From Chitinophaga polysaccharea (GTDB taxonomy: Bacteria > Bacteroidota > Bacteroidia > Chitinophagales > Chitinophagaceae), in contig NZ_VIWO01000001.1 of assembly GCF_007829335.1 (NCBI RefSeq), positions 1,364,001 through 1,428,000 on the forward strand: a stretch of DNA of 64,000 nt, read 5' to 3'. The notes below the pieces were generated by a model, which saw only the letters and a list, made by a program, of their open reading frames with translations, had not been told where the DNA came from and searched no databases. How positions within the stretch are numbered: the stretch's first letter is position 1; each line of letters starts with the position of its first letter. Below are positions 50,081 to 59,106 of the stretch, in pieces. The position numbers and the translations under genes were made by a program.

Positions 50081-50977
50081 CTACCTGGATGCAGACGTGA
50101 ATCCATACAGCCGGTAATGATGCATCCCTGTTCCATTGATACAGGTTAACCATGACTGTTGCGCTACCAATGGAGAACAATGCCCGTAGGTAAAAATGCG
50201 GATCACTCTTTGCCGCGATTCGCGCTGCAATATATCCAGCATGTGCTGTAGCATGCTGCCCTCAAAAGGCGTGTAGAAAAAGAAAAGTGTGCCTTCAGAA
50301 TAATCGCCCTGGTGTGCATTTATATTAGTAAACGTTACTCCCTGCAACTGCAAGCTGCGCATGCAACGACAGGCATAATCACAATAGGCAGGTTCGTATT
50401 CAATTCCTTTCGATACAATTCCGCTGAGCAGGTTAACCAGGATGGCGGCCTGTCCGAGTCCACTTCCAATGTCGAAAAATACATCGTTTGGCGTGGGCCG
50501 TGCCAATGCTACCATTTCAAATATAATTCTTGCAGGCGTTTTCTGATAGTATATCATTTCAGGCTCCTGCTCTAGCACAGGCGCAGGAACCGGATATACA
50601 GACAACAGGCCATTGATAAAAGTGTCGAGGTCATCATATCCTGGTTCGTCAGATGGTACGGCGCAGTTAACCGTATCTCCCAGGTACTTGGAAACCATGG
50701 CGTTAAAGGCGTTTGGAGAATAGTAGCCAGCGCTGATTTTTTGCCGGAGCTGTGTGAACAATTGCAGGTCAGCTTGTTCTAGTTTACATTTCAACTGTAT
50801 AGCCCATTGTTGTAGCTCCAGCAACACCGGTGTGGGAGCTAAACTACTGATCCGGTCGAGTATATGAAAGTCGAGCTGATCGATAGTCTGGGCACGATGG
50901 TGGAAATTCTCTATTTCATAAAGGGTATCATCTGCTTCTATCGCCTGGATGCAGAACTGTAGCTCATTTATCACCAC
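50081..50977 (-). CDS. SAM-dependent methyltransferase (DOT1-like fold)
   Basis: A 298-residue protein. Residues 1-140 are helical and unassigned. The SAM-binding core starts with FFDIGSGLGQAAILVNLLSG (motif I) and KGIEYEPAYCDYACRCMRSL (motif II), followed by an acidic-loop strand FFFYTPFEGSMLQHMLDIL. DIGSGLGQ with a following VNLL helix and the E of GIEYEP is the plan shared with DOT1-type methyltransferases. The usual NPPY is replaced by YTPF. No ATG is available, so it starts with GTG (50977 or 50974). Target unknown. Confidence 0.72.
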   Translation of the reverse strand: MVINELQFCIQAIEADDTLYEIENFHHRAQTIDQLDFHILDRISSLAPTPVLLELQQWAIQLKCKLEQADLQLFTQLRQKISAGYYSPNAFNAMVSKYLGDTVNCAVPSDEPGYDDLDTFINGLLSVYPVPAPVLEQEPEMIYYQKTPARIIFEMVALARPTPNDVFFDIGSGLGQAAILVNLLSGIVSKGIEYEPAYCDYACRCMRSLQLQGVTFTNINAHQGDYSEGTLFFFYTPFEGSMLQHMLDILQRESRQRVIRIFTYGHCSPLVAQQSWLTCINGTGMHHYRLYGFTSASR

Positions 50978-51088
50978 GCAATTTTTGAATGAATGTAAAG
51001 TAATTTATATTTTGCCCGTAGTAAATTTTTATGGTGGCAACACCTGGTTTTAGTGTAGCTTAGGGGATACGCTGCTAAAAATTATCCT

Positions 51089-51559
51089 ATGACCATCACG
51101 CATATCATACTGATACTGGCTACTGTTAGCACTGGATTGATTACTGGCCTCCTTTTCGGTTTTTTGATTGCTATCAATCCTGCATTTACGCGTTTGCCGG
51201 ATGCCCCCTACATTGTCGCCATGCAAGCTATTAACCGGGTGATTGTAAACCCATTGTTTATACTCAACTTCCTGGGCGCCGGCATATTATTGCCCCTGGC
51301 TGCATTTATACAGGGTAGCTGGTGGCTATGGCTTGCTGCGGCCCTATACGCATTCGGAGTGCTGGGCGTAACCATCGGTGGCAATATTCCATTGAATAAT
51401 GTGTTGGATAAATTTCCCTTAGATACAGCCACGCCGGAAGCTGCCGCCAGTGCCCGGGCTGCTTTTGCCTCTACCTGGAATAAATGGCATGTGATACGCA
51501 CTTGCGCAGCCCTGCTGGCATTCATATCGGCGGTAGCGGCCTGCGTATATGGAAAATAG
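51089..51559 (+). CDS. DUF1772 (anthrone oxygenase-like) membrane protein
   Basis: A 156-residue protein with four membrane helices and the DUF1772 pattern: GLLFGFLIAINPAFTRLPDAPYIVAMQAINRVIVNPLF, then GVTIGGNIPLNNVLDKF and a tail ARAAFASTWNKWHVIRT. Conserved N and W/H residues in the two long loops are present. Some relatives oxidise anthrones; that activity is not shown for bacterial members. Confidence 0.85.
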   Translation: MTITHIILILATVSTGLITGLLFGFLIAINPAFTRLPDAPYIVAMQAINRVIVNPLFILNFLGAGILLPLAAFIQGSWWLWLAAALYAFGVLGVTIGGNIPLNNVLDKFPLDTATPEAAASARAAFASTWNKWHVIRTCAALLAFISAVAACVYGK

Positions 51560-51579
51560 GTTAGCTTATTACCTACTAA

Positions 51580-51605
51580 AAAGCCTTCCCGGTAAGGAAG
51601 GCTTT
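51580..51605. terminator. Bidirectional terminator
   Basis: Stem AAAGCCTTCC/GGAAGGCTTT (10 bp), six-base loop, between the convergent DUF1772 and PI-PLC genes. Confidence 0.88.
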
Positions 51606-51628
51606 CTAAGAAGTGATGATTACAAAGA

Positions 51629-52594
51629 CTAGAAATTAGTGTTGATAATAAGCGTATTCCTGTCTGATGCTGCAAAATCCATTAAAATGGTACCATACCT
51701 GCCATGCGTGTTGTTGGTAAAGTAAGTGGTCAGTTGTGGATTGATAGCGTTGGAGACCGTAGTAATGCTGGGGATGCCAAAGATTAATGATTTATACCCA
51801 CTGCTGAAGTTGAGATACCATACGGATGTATCGCCGTTTTTGGCTTCTGTGAGCAGGTTGGTGATACTGGTCCATTTACCGTTGTTATCCGGCACTACAT
51901 ACTGGTCCTGTACCCTTAAATTGGCGTTGCTGTTGTTGATAGAAAAGGTGGTGTTGTCTGCCCAATTGGTGCAGTCTATGCCCTTGGGTGTGTTGCTGGC
52001 GCCAAACCGTCTTACCAGCACAATTTTGCCTCTTACCTGTCCCAGGTTGGGAATGGTGGCGCTTAGGTACCATTTGGAAGGTTGCAGCTGTGTGTAGCTG
52101 TCGAATGTTTGTTCAAAGGTGCGTGTGTTGTTGGTAGGGTCATACTCTTCTTTTACGCACATGATAATGGTTTCAGAAGGGTTAGCCGCCAGGAAGTCGT
52201 AACAGGCGTTGGTAACATCCGTAAAGTTCAGGTTTTGGTAGATGGAACCATGGTGAATGGCAAAGGCATCACCAATGTGCCGGCAACGGATGTCGAGGAA
52301 ACGGGTGCCTGCATCGAGTTGCTCACGGATGGTGAGGTTCTGGCATTTGGCAGTGCCGCCTATGGGCTCAAAACGTGCGCCGCTGTCGTGGGTGCCGGGA
52401 ATAGATAAATTGGATAAAGCGGTGTTGTCGGCAATGGATCCCATCCAGGCAGACAAGGACACTGTTAGTCCAGCGGTAACAAGGTTGTTGGCGCCCGCAT
52501 CGATCCTGCTTTCGGAAGTTGGGGGAACGATATCTTTTTTACAGCTGAAAAGGAAAAAGGTGGCCGCAGCCAGCAAAAGGGTTATTTGCTTCAT
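51629..52594 (-). CDS. Lipoprotein phosphatidylinositol-specific phospholipase C
   Basis: A 321-residue enzyme with a lipobox signal peptide (MKQITLLLAAATFFLFSC). Both catalytic histidines are in their signatures: LSNLSIPGTHDSGARF and FLDIRCRHIGDAFAIHHGSIYQ. VDIRCRH-like acid/base residues and the later KIVLVRRFG strand fit bacterial PI-PLC. It would cut phosphatidylinositol or GPI-like anchors at the cell surface. Monocistronic. Confidence 0.9.
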   Translation of the reverse strand: MKQITLLLAAATFFLFSCKKDIVPPTSESRIDAGANNLVTAGLTVSLSAWMGSIADNTALSNLSIPGTHDSGARFEPIGGTAKCQNLTIREQLDAGTRFLDIRCRHIGDAFAIHHGSIYQNLNFTDVTNACYDFLAANPSETIIMCVKEEYDPTNNTRTFEQTFDSYTQLQPSKWYLSATIPNLGQVRGKIVLVRRFGASNTPKGIDCTNWADNTTFSINNSNANLRVQDQYVVPDNNGKWTSITNLLTEAKNGDTSVWYLNFSSGYKSLIFGIPSITTVSNAINPQLTTYFTNNTHGRYGTILMDFAASDRNTLIINTNF

Positions 52595-52728
52595 AGTGGA
52601 TGTTTTTAATATTTAAAATATACTAAATAATTTCAGAGATAGCTATACCTGGCGGCATTAAGTTTTTATGAAAAAACAGGTTGGTTTCCGGGTTGCCGGC
52701 CTGCGGCAAGTGTTTTATTTTTGAAGAA

Positions 52729-53784
52729 ATGAATGATATGCTCACTAACGAACGGATGTACCAGGCGTTGATGGAGAAAGATGTGGCTTATGAAGGACTG
52801 TTTGTGGCAGCGGTTAAAACAACCGGTATTTTCTGTCGGCCTACCTGTACCGCGAGAAAACCCAAAGCAGATAATGTAACATTTTTTCCTTCCTCCAGGG
52901 AGGCCATCGAAAATGGATACCGGCCTTGCAAGGTATGTAATCCCCTGGCGGCCATTGGACAAACGCCTGCGCATATTCGCAGCATCATCGATGCGCTGCA
53001 GGCCGATCCATCCAGGAAATGGAAAGATGCCGACCTCTTACAACAAGGCGTAGCGCCGGGCGTCATCAGGAGATGGTTCCTGAAACACCACGGCGTTACC
53101 TTTCATGCTTACCAGCGCATGTTGCGCATGAATGCAGCGTTTAAAAAGATACAAACCGGAGAAACAGTTACTGCGGCTGCTTTCGACGCCGGTTATGCAT
53201 CGCTCAGCGGCTTCGCCGATTCTTTTAAATCAGTTTTTGGCGTGTCGCCCGTCAATAGTAAACATCAGCAGGTGATTAATATCACCCGGTTGGAAACGCC
53301 CATTGGAAGCATGTTTGCCTGTGCGGTAACAGCAGGGATTTGTTTATTGGAGTTTACAGAAAGAAAAATCCTGGCAACGGAGTTTAAAGCATTGACGCGA
53401 TTGCTGCGGGCAAATATTATCCCGGGTACCAGTCCCCATTTCGAGGTACTAAAGCAAGAGCTGGACGAATACTTTGCCGGCACCCGGAAAGTCTTTACCG
53501 TACCGCTACTGATGCCAGGTACCGCTTTTCAGCAAAAGATATGGCAACTGCTGCAAACAGTGCCCTATGGTACTACCCGGTCGTATAAACAGCAGGCCAT
53601 AGCGGCAGGCGAACCCGATGCTGTGCGGGCGTTGGCGCATGCCAACGGCATGAATAGAATTGCCATCCTGGTGCCCTGTCACCGCCTTGTTGGCGGAGAT
53701 GGTAGCCTTACCGGCTATGGTGGCGGTATCTGGCGAAAAAAATGGCTGCTGGAACTGGAAAAATCACACGTTACGCCGTCCTAA
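52729..53784 (+). CDS. ada: Bifunctional Ada: DNA methyl repair protein and transcriptional activator
   Basis: A 351-residue three-part protein close to E. coli Ada (354). N-terminal zinc domain: FCRPTCTARKP and PCKVC supply the four cysteines, the first of which accepts methyl groups from phosphotriesters. AraC-type domain: FHAYQRMLRMNAAFKKIQ and VTAAAFDAGYASLSGFADSFKSVFGVSP. C-terminal O6-methylguanine methyltransferase with PCHRLVGGDGSLTGY and its active cysteine. Start MNDMLTNERMYQALMEKD (52729) is chosen; an upstream start is unlikely. It repairs and senses alkylation damage. Confidence 0.93.
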   Translation: MNDMLTNERMYQALMEKDVAYEGLFVAAVKTTGIFCRPTCTARKPKADNVTFFPSSREAIENGYRPCKVCNPLAAIGQTPAHIRSIIDALQADPSRKWKDADLLQQGVAPGVIRRWFLKHHGVTFHAYQRMLRMNAAFKKIQTGETVTAAAFDAGYASLSGFADSFKSVFGVSPVNSKHQQVINITRLETPIGSMFACAVTAGICLLEFTERKILATEFKALTRLLRANIIPGTSPHFEVLKQELDEYFAGTRKVFTVPLLMPGTAFQQKIWQLLQTVPYGTTRSYKQQAIAAGEPDAVRALAHANGMNRIAILVPCHRLVGGDGSLTGYGGGIWRKKWLLELEKSHVTPS

Positions 53785-53877
53785 ACATTTGTTAATCACG
53801 CGCCGTTTACAATTGCAAAACATATTGCGACGCTTAAAATCCTTCTTTTGGCAGATAGAACACGTAATCATCTGCAC

Positions 53878-54744
53878 ATGAAAAAATTTTTGGCCTTTTT
53901 TATTTTTGCCACAGTTGCTCTTTCTTCCGCTGCTCAGAAAGTACTGCCTTTGTATAAAGATTCCATACCCAACAGTATTGGCACTATTGCACCGGAAAAT
54001 GCGCCTGCTATGACCCTCTATAAGCCGGAGCATCCGAATGGTACGGCGGTGATCATCTTTCCCGGCGGCGCTTATGGCGGCCTGGCCATCGATGAAGAAG
54101 GATTCAAAGTAGCAGAAGCCTTTATTACCAAAGGCGTCACTGCCTTCGTCGTAAAATACCGCCTGCCCTCAGATGCCACCATGCGCGATAAAAGTATGGG
54201 CCCTTTACAGGATGCGCAACAGGCCATCAAATTGGTAAGGATGAATGCCGCCGAATGGGGCATCGATAAAAATAGGATCGGCATAGCAGGATATTCTGCA
54301 GGAGGCCACCTGGCCGCTACCCTGGGTACTCACAGCGCTAAAAGTTATGTCCCCAACAAAGAAAAAATTGACCTGCGACCCGACTTTATGATCCTCGTAT
54401 ATGCTGTAATCAGTATGCACGATGAACTCACTCACCAGGGATCCAGGAGTAACCTCCTCGGACCTAGTCCTTCACCGGAAAAAATTGCCTTCTTCTCCAA
54501 CGAAGAATGGGTGAATAATAATACGCCGCCTGCGTATATCACGCATTGTAACGACGATGCGGTAGTAAGTGTCAACAACAGTACTGCTTTTTACCAGGCG
54601 ATGCAAAAAGGAGGCATTCCCGCTGAATTACACCTGTACCCCACCGGTAACCATGGATTCACCCAACGGTTACCCGTATACGAATGGCTCGACCCCATGT
54701 TGTGGTGGATGAAAAGAGGGGGCTGGCTTCCCAATACCCCCTGA
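53878..54744 (+). CDS. Secreted alpha/beta hydrolase (acetylxylan esterase-like)
   Basis: A 288-residue secreted esterase; the start at MKKFLAFFIFATVALSSAAQ (ATG 53878) gives a signal peptide that a longer frame would hide. VIIFPGGAYGGLAIDEEG is the oxyanion region, GIAGYSAGGHLAATLG the nucleophile elbow, and the end has ITHCNDDAVVSV (acid) and PTGNHGFTQR (histidine). This is the BD-FAE/acetylxylan-esterase-like group of Bacteroidota. It could deacetylate a plant polysaccharide. Confidence 0.87.
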   Translation: MKKFLAFFIFATVALSSAAQKVLPLYKDSIPNSIGTIAPENAPAMTLYKPEHPNGTAVIIFPGGAYGGLAIDEEGFKVAEAFITKGVTAFVVKYRLPSDATMRDKSMGPLQDAQQAIKLVRMNAAEWGIDKNRIGIAGYSAGGHLAATLGTHSAKSYVPNKEKIDLRPDFMILVYAVISMHDELTHQGSRSNLLGPSPSPEKIAFFSNEEWVNNNTPPAYITHCNDDAVVSVNNSTAFYQAMQKGGIPAELHLYPTGNHGFTQRLPVYEWLDPMLWWMKRGGWLPNTP

Positions 54745-54751
54745 TATTGAA

Positions 54752-55852
54752 TCATGGCATAGCAGCGTGAACAGTGGGTCGCATCGGTGGCTTAGGGTGT
54801 AAAAGCTTTATCAATGGGCGCTCTACCTTCTTGTAAAAGAGAATACCAACTGCTACCCCCAAAGCCATATGAACAAATATGGATAAGTCTGCATTGAGGA
54901 AAAATCCTGTATAGATATAAATATTCGTCAGCAAATAGAAAAAGGTAAAGTGGGTCAGGTAAATGGAATAAGAAGCATCTCCCAGCAACAGAAAAAAGCG
55001 GTTATTCCATATCCTGGCCAACACCCCCTTTTTCTCCAGGAAAATACAGCCCGCCAGGATAAAGGCGCTGGGTAGTCCCCATAATAGTACTCTCTTCAAA
55101 CTGCCCGTACCGGTAGTTACACTACCTAACTCAGAAATATCTCCAAAACCATGGAAGATATTATATGCATACCCTCCTAGTCCCAATAGCAACAGGAACG
55201 CTGCCACACCCGCCGGTAAGGTGACGTTGCGGTACAGCCAGTAAATAATAACACCAAATAAAAACTCCAGCATAATAGGGTTGGTATAAAATATCAGCCG
55301 GGGATCATGCACCTGCAAAACTTTTCCGATAATCACCAGGGCGGGAATGACCAGCAATAGCAGGAACGTTTTGTATTTTGTACGCGCTAATATCAATAGG
55401 AAAAACAACACGTAAAACCACCACTCAAAAGAAAGCGACCAACCCACCACCAAAATAGGAAACAACGCCTTCTGCGAATTCAACACGGGCAACATTAACA
55501 CCGTATTTTTTAACCCGTATAAAACAGCCTCAATAGGATAGAATTTATCGAAAAAGCAAAACAACACCATGTATATTAAACTCGCCACATAATAAATGGG
55601 ATTGATCCTTAAAAAACGTTTCTTCAGGAAGTCAACACCATCATAGGCGCCAAAATAATTACCGGCAACATAGCTGATAATAAAACCAGATATCCCAAAG
55701 AAAAGATCTACCCCAATGGCGCCGAAGTTTTCCAGGAAGAAGAACTTTTGTTGATGCGATACGGAAAATGCTTCCTGCGTATCAATGGCATGTACGTGCA
55801 CGACCAATAAAACCGCGATGGCTCTCAGGAATTGTATGCTGTTAATCTTCAT
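54752..55852 (-). CDS. Acyltransferase family 3 (OafA-type) membrane protein
   Basis: A 366-residue polytopic acyltransferase starting at MKINSIQFLRAIAVLLVVHVHAID (ATG 55852). SIQFLRAIAVLLVVHVH carries the conserved R and catalytic histidine; FFGISGFIISY and DASYSIYLTHFTFFYLL are also hallmark segments. About ten helices. Members add acyl groups to cell-surface sugars or lipids. It ends seven bases from the convergent esterase gene. Confidence 0.9.
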   Translation of the reverse strand: MKINSIQFLRAIAVLLVVHVHAIDTQEAFSVSHQQKFFFLENFGAIGVDLFFGISGFIISYVAGNYFGAYDGVDFLKKRFLRINPIYYVASLIYMVLFCFFDKFYPIEAVLYGLKNTVLMLPVLNSQKALFPILVVGWSLSFEWWFYVLFFLLILARTKYKTFLLLLVIPALVIIGKVLQVHDPRLIFYTNPIMLEFLFGVIIYWLYRNVTLPAGVAAFLLLLGLGGYAYNIFHGFGDISELGSVTTGTGSLKRVLLWGLPSAFILAGCIFLEKKGVLARIWNNRFFLLLGDASYSIYLTHFTFFYLLTNIYIYTGFFLNADLSIFVHMALGVAVGILFYKKVERPLIKLLHPKPPMRPTVHAAMP

Positions 55853-55955
55853 AAATGGGATACTGATTGAGGGTAAAGGACTGTAACACCGGTTCACAAC
55901 TATATACAGCAAATTATGATTGTTGGCTGTAACTACACCTCAGTCAGTATCATTC

Positions 55956-56498
55956 TTATCTAATACGCGATTGCCAGGATACACGGCTGATTTCAAACCA
56001 GTTGGATGGCACGCCGTCATGTATAAAGGTATCGGTTAACTGAAACCCTACTTTGGTTAAAACATGCGCCGATGCGGCATTGCCTGCGTCGGTCCAGGCA
56101 TAAAGGTAATCGGGTTGTAATTGCTCAAATCCATATTTGAGTGATGCTATCGCACATTCTGTGGCATAACCCTTTCCCCAGTATTGTGGTATAAACCGAT
56201 ACCCCACATCGTAAAAATTAACCTGTTGATGTACCGGTTCCGTTACCAGTTTCAATCCTGCCCATCCCACAAAGTTATTGCTGGATTTTTCAATCACAGC
56301 CCATCGGCCAATGCGATTGCTGGCATATTGCTGCCGGATAAACCGGATTTTCTCCCGCGCTTCATCCAGGGTGCTAATAGTAATGCCTCCTACATATTGC
56401 ACTACTGCCGGATCTCCATCCAGTGCCAACATACCGGGGGCGTCGGCAGGAATCATTTCCCGCAGGATCAAACGGGGCGTTGAGGCAAATATCTCCAT
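55956..56498 (-). CDS. RimJ/RimL-type GNAT acetyltransferase
   Basis: A 180-residue acetyltransferase. TPRLILREMIPADAPGMLALDGDPAVVQYVGG is the N-terminal family signature, VGYRFIPQYWGKGYATECAIASLKYGF the acetyl-CoA loop, and NAASAHVLTKVGFQLTDTF the end of the fold. Similar to the GNAT at 43554-44084 in plan but distinct in sequence. Confidence 0.9.
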   Translation of the reverse strand: MEIFASTPRLILREMIPADAPGMLALDGDPAVVQYVGGITISTLDEAREKIRFIRQQYASNRIGRWAVIEKSSNNFVGWAGLKLVTEPVHQQVNFYDVGYRFIPQYWGKGYATECAIASLKYGFEQLQPDYLYAWTDAGNAASAHVLTKVGFQLTDTFIHDGVPSNWFEISRVSWQSRIR

Positions 56499-56545
56499 AC
56501 GCTGCTATCTATTTTTCGCCCAATTTAAAGAACCTGCCGATATTT

Positions 56546-57184
56546 CTAGTAAGAAATACCCGGCGTTTGATGAACAAACCGCTGATCCGTTAACTGTTTG
56601 AGCATAAAATCGGCTACATCGGCCCGGGAAACCTGTACGGTGATAGCAGGGTCATTGGCGGCAAATCCATACCTGTAATGGCCGGTGTGACTACCATCTG
56701 TTAAATTACCAGGTCGTACAATTACCCAATCCAGCTGGCTGTTTTTAATATGTTTTTCCTGTAGCGCGTGATCCGCAAAGCCTTTTTTCAACAAGAAGGG
56801 TACAATAATATACCGGAACACGAAAGGGGTTCTGCGCAATACTTCTTTGCTATCGCCATAACCCAGGGAGGTCTGGCAAACAAAACGCCTGATACCGGCC
56901 TTTTCCATCGCACGGATAATATTCCGCGTACCTTCAGATCGTACTACACCGGTTTTATTGGCAGGGCGACCAATGGTAGATAATACCGCATCATGGCCTT
57001 TCATCACCGGCTCTATAGTTTGATAGTCCAGCACATCGCCCTGTACTATCTGCAGGTTGGGATGTTGTACCTGCAACATTTGCGGGTTACGCACAAACGC
57101 AGTTACGGTATGTCCCTGTTGTAAAGCTTGTGCTAAGAGTTGTTTACCGGTGCCCCCGGTGGCGCCAAAGATTAGTAGTTTCAT
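56546..57184 (-). CDS. NAD(P)-binding epimerase/reductase-like protein
   Basis: A 212-residue Rossmann protein starting at MKLLIFGATGGTGKQLLAQALQQG (ATG 57184; two earlier ATGs add only methionines). It has the GATGGTGK dinucleotide motif, IVQGDVLD, VLSTIGRP, and a VCQTSLGYGDSKEV strand in the position of the catalytic tyrosine (Y not followed by K). NmrA/flavin-reductase (BLVRB-like) group. It precedes a GNAT on the same strand. Confidence 0.88.
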   Translation of the reverse strand: MKLLIFGATGGTGKQLLAQALQQGHTVTAFVRNPQMLQVQHPNLQIVQGDVLDYQTIEPVMKGHDAVLSTIGRPANKTGVVRSEGTRNIIRAMEKAGIRRFVCQTSLGYGDSKEVLRRTPFVFRYIIVPFLLKKGFADHALQEKHIKNSQLDWVIVRPGNLTDGSHTGHYRYGFAANDPAITVQVSRADVADFMLKQLTDQRFVHQTPGISY

Positions 57185-57253
57185 CATCATTAATTTTATA
57201 ATCCAAAATTAGGATGACGGGCACTTGGGAAATAGAACAAAACCGACAAACAA

Positions 57254-58066
57254 TTATTTTGTAATGGAAGGGAAGTTGGTAACGATTTCTGTATTCTTCT
57301 TTTGATACTGGTAAGGCGATACACCGGCAAACTCCTTGAATACGCGGATATAATGCGACTGGTCGGCATAATCGTTTTCAAAAGCGATATCGGATAACTT
57401 GCTGTAGTTATTATTTCTCAGCTGGGTCAGCGAGTGTTGGAACCGGCAGATACGCGAAAATAGTTTGGGAGAGATACCTACGCCCTGTTTAAACCGGCGC
57501 TCAAAACTTCTCTCCGTGAGCCTCAGTTGCTGTTGCAGTTCCTTTAAGGAAATACCCCCTTTGGAGGCCATAATTTGCATCAGGGCATATTGCGTGGCCG
57601 TATCCGCCCCTGTTTGATGTTTATTAATCTGCTCAAAAAGAAACGCTGAAATAATCGCTATTTTCTCCTGTAGAGAAACTGTAGTTGCCAGTCTTTCATT
57701 TAGAAAATAATCTTTCGATGCCTCCAGCAAATCCAGGTCAGTACAGGCGTTGGTGAGGTCACCTGCATTGAGTCCGAAAACACTATGCAAGGCATTGGGA
57801 TAAAAACAAACACCAATGGTGCAAATGGTGCCTGCTAACTGTAATTCTGTATATTTTGTGGTTTGCCCGTACAGTAATAAGTCGGGCAGCAGTTTATTAT
57901 CCTGGTGAAAGGTTCCCCGGCTGGATTGCTGGAATAGCAATCCGGGACAACCATCTGCTACCGGCCCAAATACCCGGGGAACAGCAGCAGCATCACTTTC
58001 CAATGTCCAGAAATAACGAACATGGTGCTGAAGATAATTTGGTGGAGGAATTTCCTGGTACTTCAT
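57254..58066 (-). CDS. AraC family regulator with short N-terminal sensor
   Basis: A 270-residue regulator. The N-terminal 150 residues contain YFWTLESDAAAVPRVFGPVADGCPGLLF, a cupin-like domain known from DUF6597-type regulators. The AraC domain is RLTERSFERRFKQGVGISPKLFSRICRFQHSLTQL and LSDIAFENDYADQSHYIRVFKEFAGVSPYQYQKK. It is followed after 69 bases by the NAD(P)-binding gene on the same strand, probably its target. Confidence 0.92.
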   Translation of the reverse strand: MKYQEIPPPNYLQHHVRYFWTLESDAAAVPRVFGPVADGCPGLLFQQSSRGTFHQDNKLLPDLLLYGQTTKYTELQLAGTICTIGVCFYPNALHSVFGLNAGDLTNACTDLDLLEASKDYFLNERLATTVSLQEKIAIISAFLFEQINKHQTGADTATQYALMQIMASKGGISLKELQQQLRLTERSFERRFKQGVGISPKLFSRICRFQHSLTQLRNNNYSKLSDIAFENDYADQSHYIRVFKEFAGVSPYQYQKKNTEIVTNFPSITK

Positions 58067-58150
58067 TTATTTGGGTAATAAACTTACATTCAAGGTAAGA
58101 TTTTTTATTGAATCCAATATTATCTGCCATTTTCATAGACGCATCATTTT

Positions 58151-59062
58151 ATGAAGCAACCCTTATTATACTTAGTTGGCTGTATTGCGCTGCTACTGGC
58201 CACAGCCACTGGATGGGCACAAAATAAAACAATCGTTTTTCAGTCCGACTTCGGGCTGAAAGATGGAGCGGTATCAGCCATGAAAGGTGTGGCCAACACC
58301 GTATCTGCCGATCTTAAACTCTATGATCTTACCCACGAAATACCGGCGTATAACATCTGGGAGGCTGCTTACCGGCTGGAACAAACCGTTCCTTACTGGC
58401 CGGCAGGAACCGTTTTCGTATCGGTGGTAGATCCTGGTGTAGGTACTTCCCGGAGGTCCGTGGTATTGAAAACCAACTCCGGCCATTTTATTGTAACTCC
58501 CGATAACGGTACCCTCACCCTGGTAGCCGCTTCCCTGGGCATTGCGGCAGTGCGCGAAATAGACGAAGCTGTGAACCGCCGAAAAAACTCGCAGCAATCC
58601 TACACCTTCCATGGCCGCGATGTATACGCCTATACCGCCGCCAGGCTGGCTTCTGGCGCCATCACGTTTGAGCAGGTAGGCCTGGCCTTACCCAATGAAG
58701 TAGTGAAAATTCCTTACCAGGCAGCCACCCTGGAGAACGGAATACTCAAAGGCAATATCGCTATCCTCGATGTGCAATACGGTAATGTATGGACCAACAT
58801 CTCCGCCGATTTGCTGAACCAGTTACGTCCCAAATACGGCGACATCCTCCATGTTACGTTTTTCCACCACGGCAAAAAAGTACACCAGGCAGATGCTCCC
58901 TACAGTCAAACCTTTGGCGCGGTAGCCATCGGTCAGCCGCTGAGCTACCTGAATAGTTTAATGGAATTGTCGTTTGCACTGAACCAGGGCAATTTCGCCG
59001 ATACCTGGCATATCGGAAGCGGTAGCGAATGGAGCGTGGAGGTAACTGTTAATCATCGCTAG
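58151..59062 (+). CDS. Exported SAM hydroxide adenosyltransferase family protein (DUF62)
   Basis: A 303-residue member of the SAM hydroxide adenosyltransferase/fluorinase family, which splits S-adenosylmethionine with hydroxide or halide. Core signatures are IVFQSDFGLKDGAVSAMKGV, LTHEIPAYNIWEAAYRL, FVSVVDPGVGTSRR, VTPDNGTLTLV and FHGRDVYAYTAARLASG, so the substrate aspartates and the family triad region are kept. Unlike most members it starts with a signal peptide (PLLYLVGCIALLLATATGWAQ). Export of an enzyme for a cytoplasmic cofactor is odd; SAM may not be its real substrate. Confidence 0.88.
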   Translation: MKQPLLYLVGCIALLLATATGWAQNKTIVFQSDFGLKDGAVSAMKGVANTVSADLKLYDLTHEIPAYNIWEAAYRLEQTVPYWPAGTVFVSVVDPGVGTSRRSVVLKTNSGHFIVTPDNGTLTLVAASLGIAAVREIDEAVNRRKNSQQSYTFHGRDVYAYTAARLASGAITFEQVGLALPNEVVKIPYQAATLENGILKGNIAILDVQYGNVWTNISADLLNQLRPKYGDILHVTFFHHGKKVHQADAPYSQTFGAVAIGQPLSYLNSLMELSFALNQGNFADTWHIGSGSEWSVEVTVNHR

Positions 59063-59106
59063 TTTACCAGTGGTCAGCGGCGATCTCAATCAGTTCTAAA
59101 TCGTTG

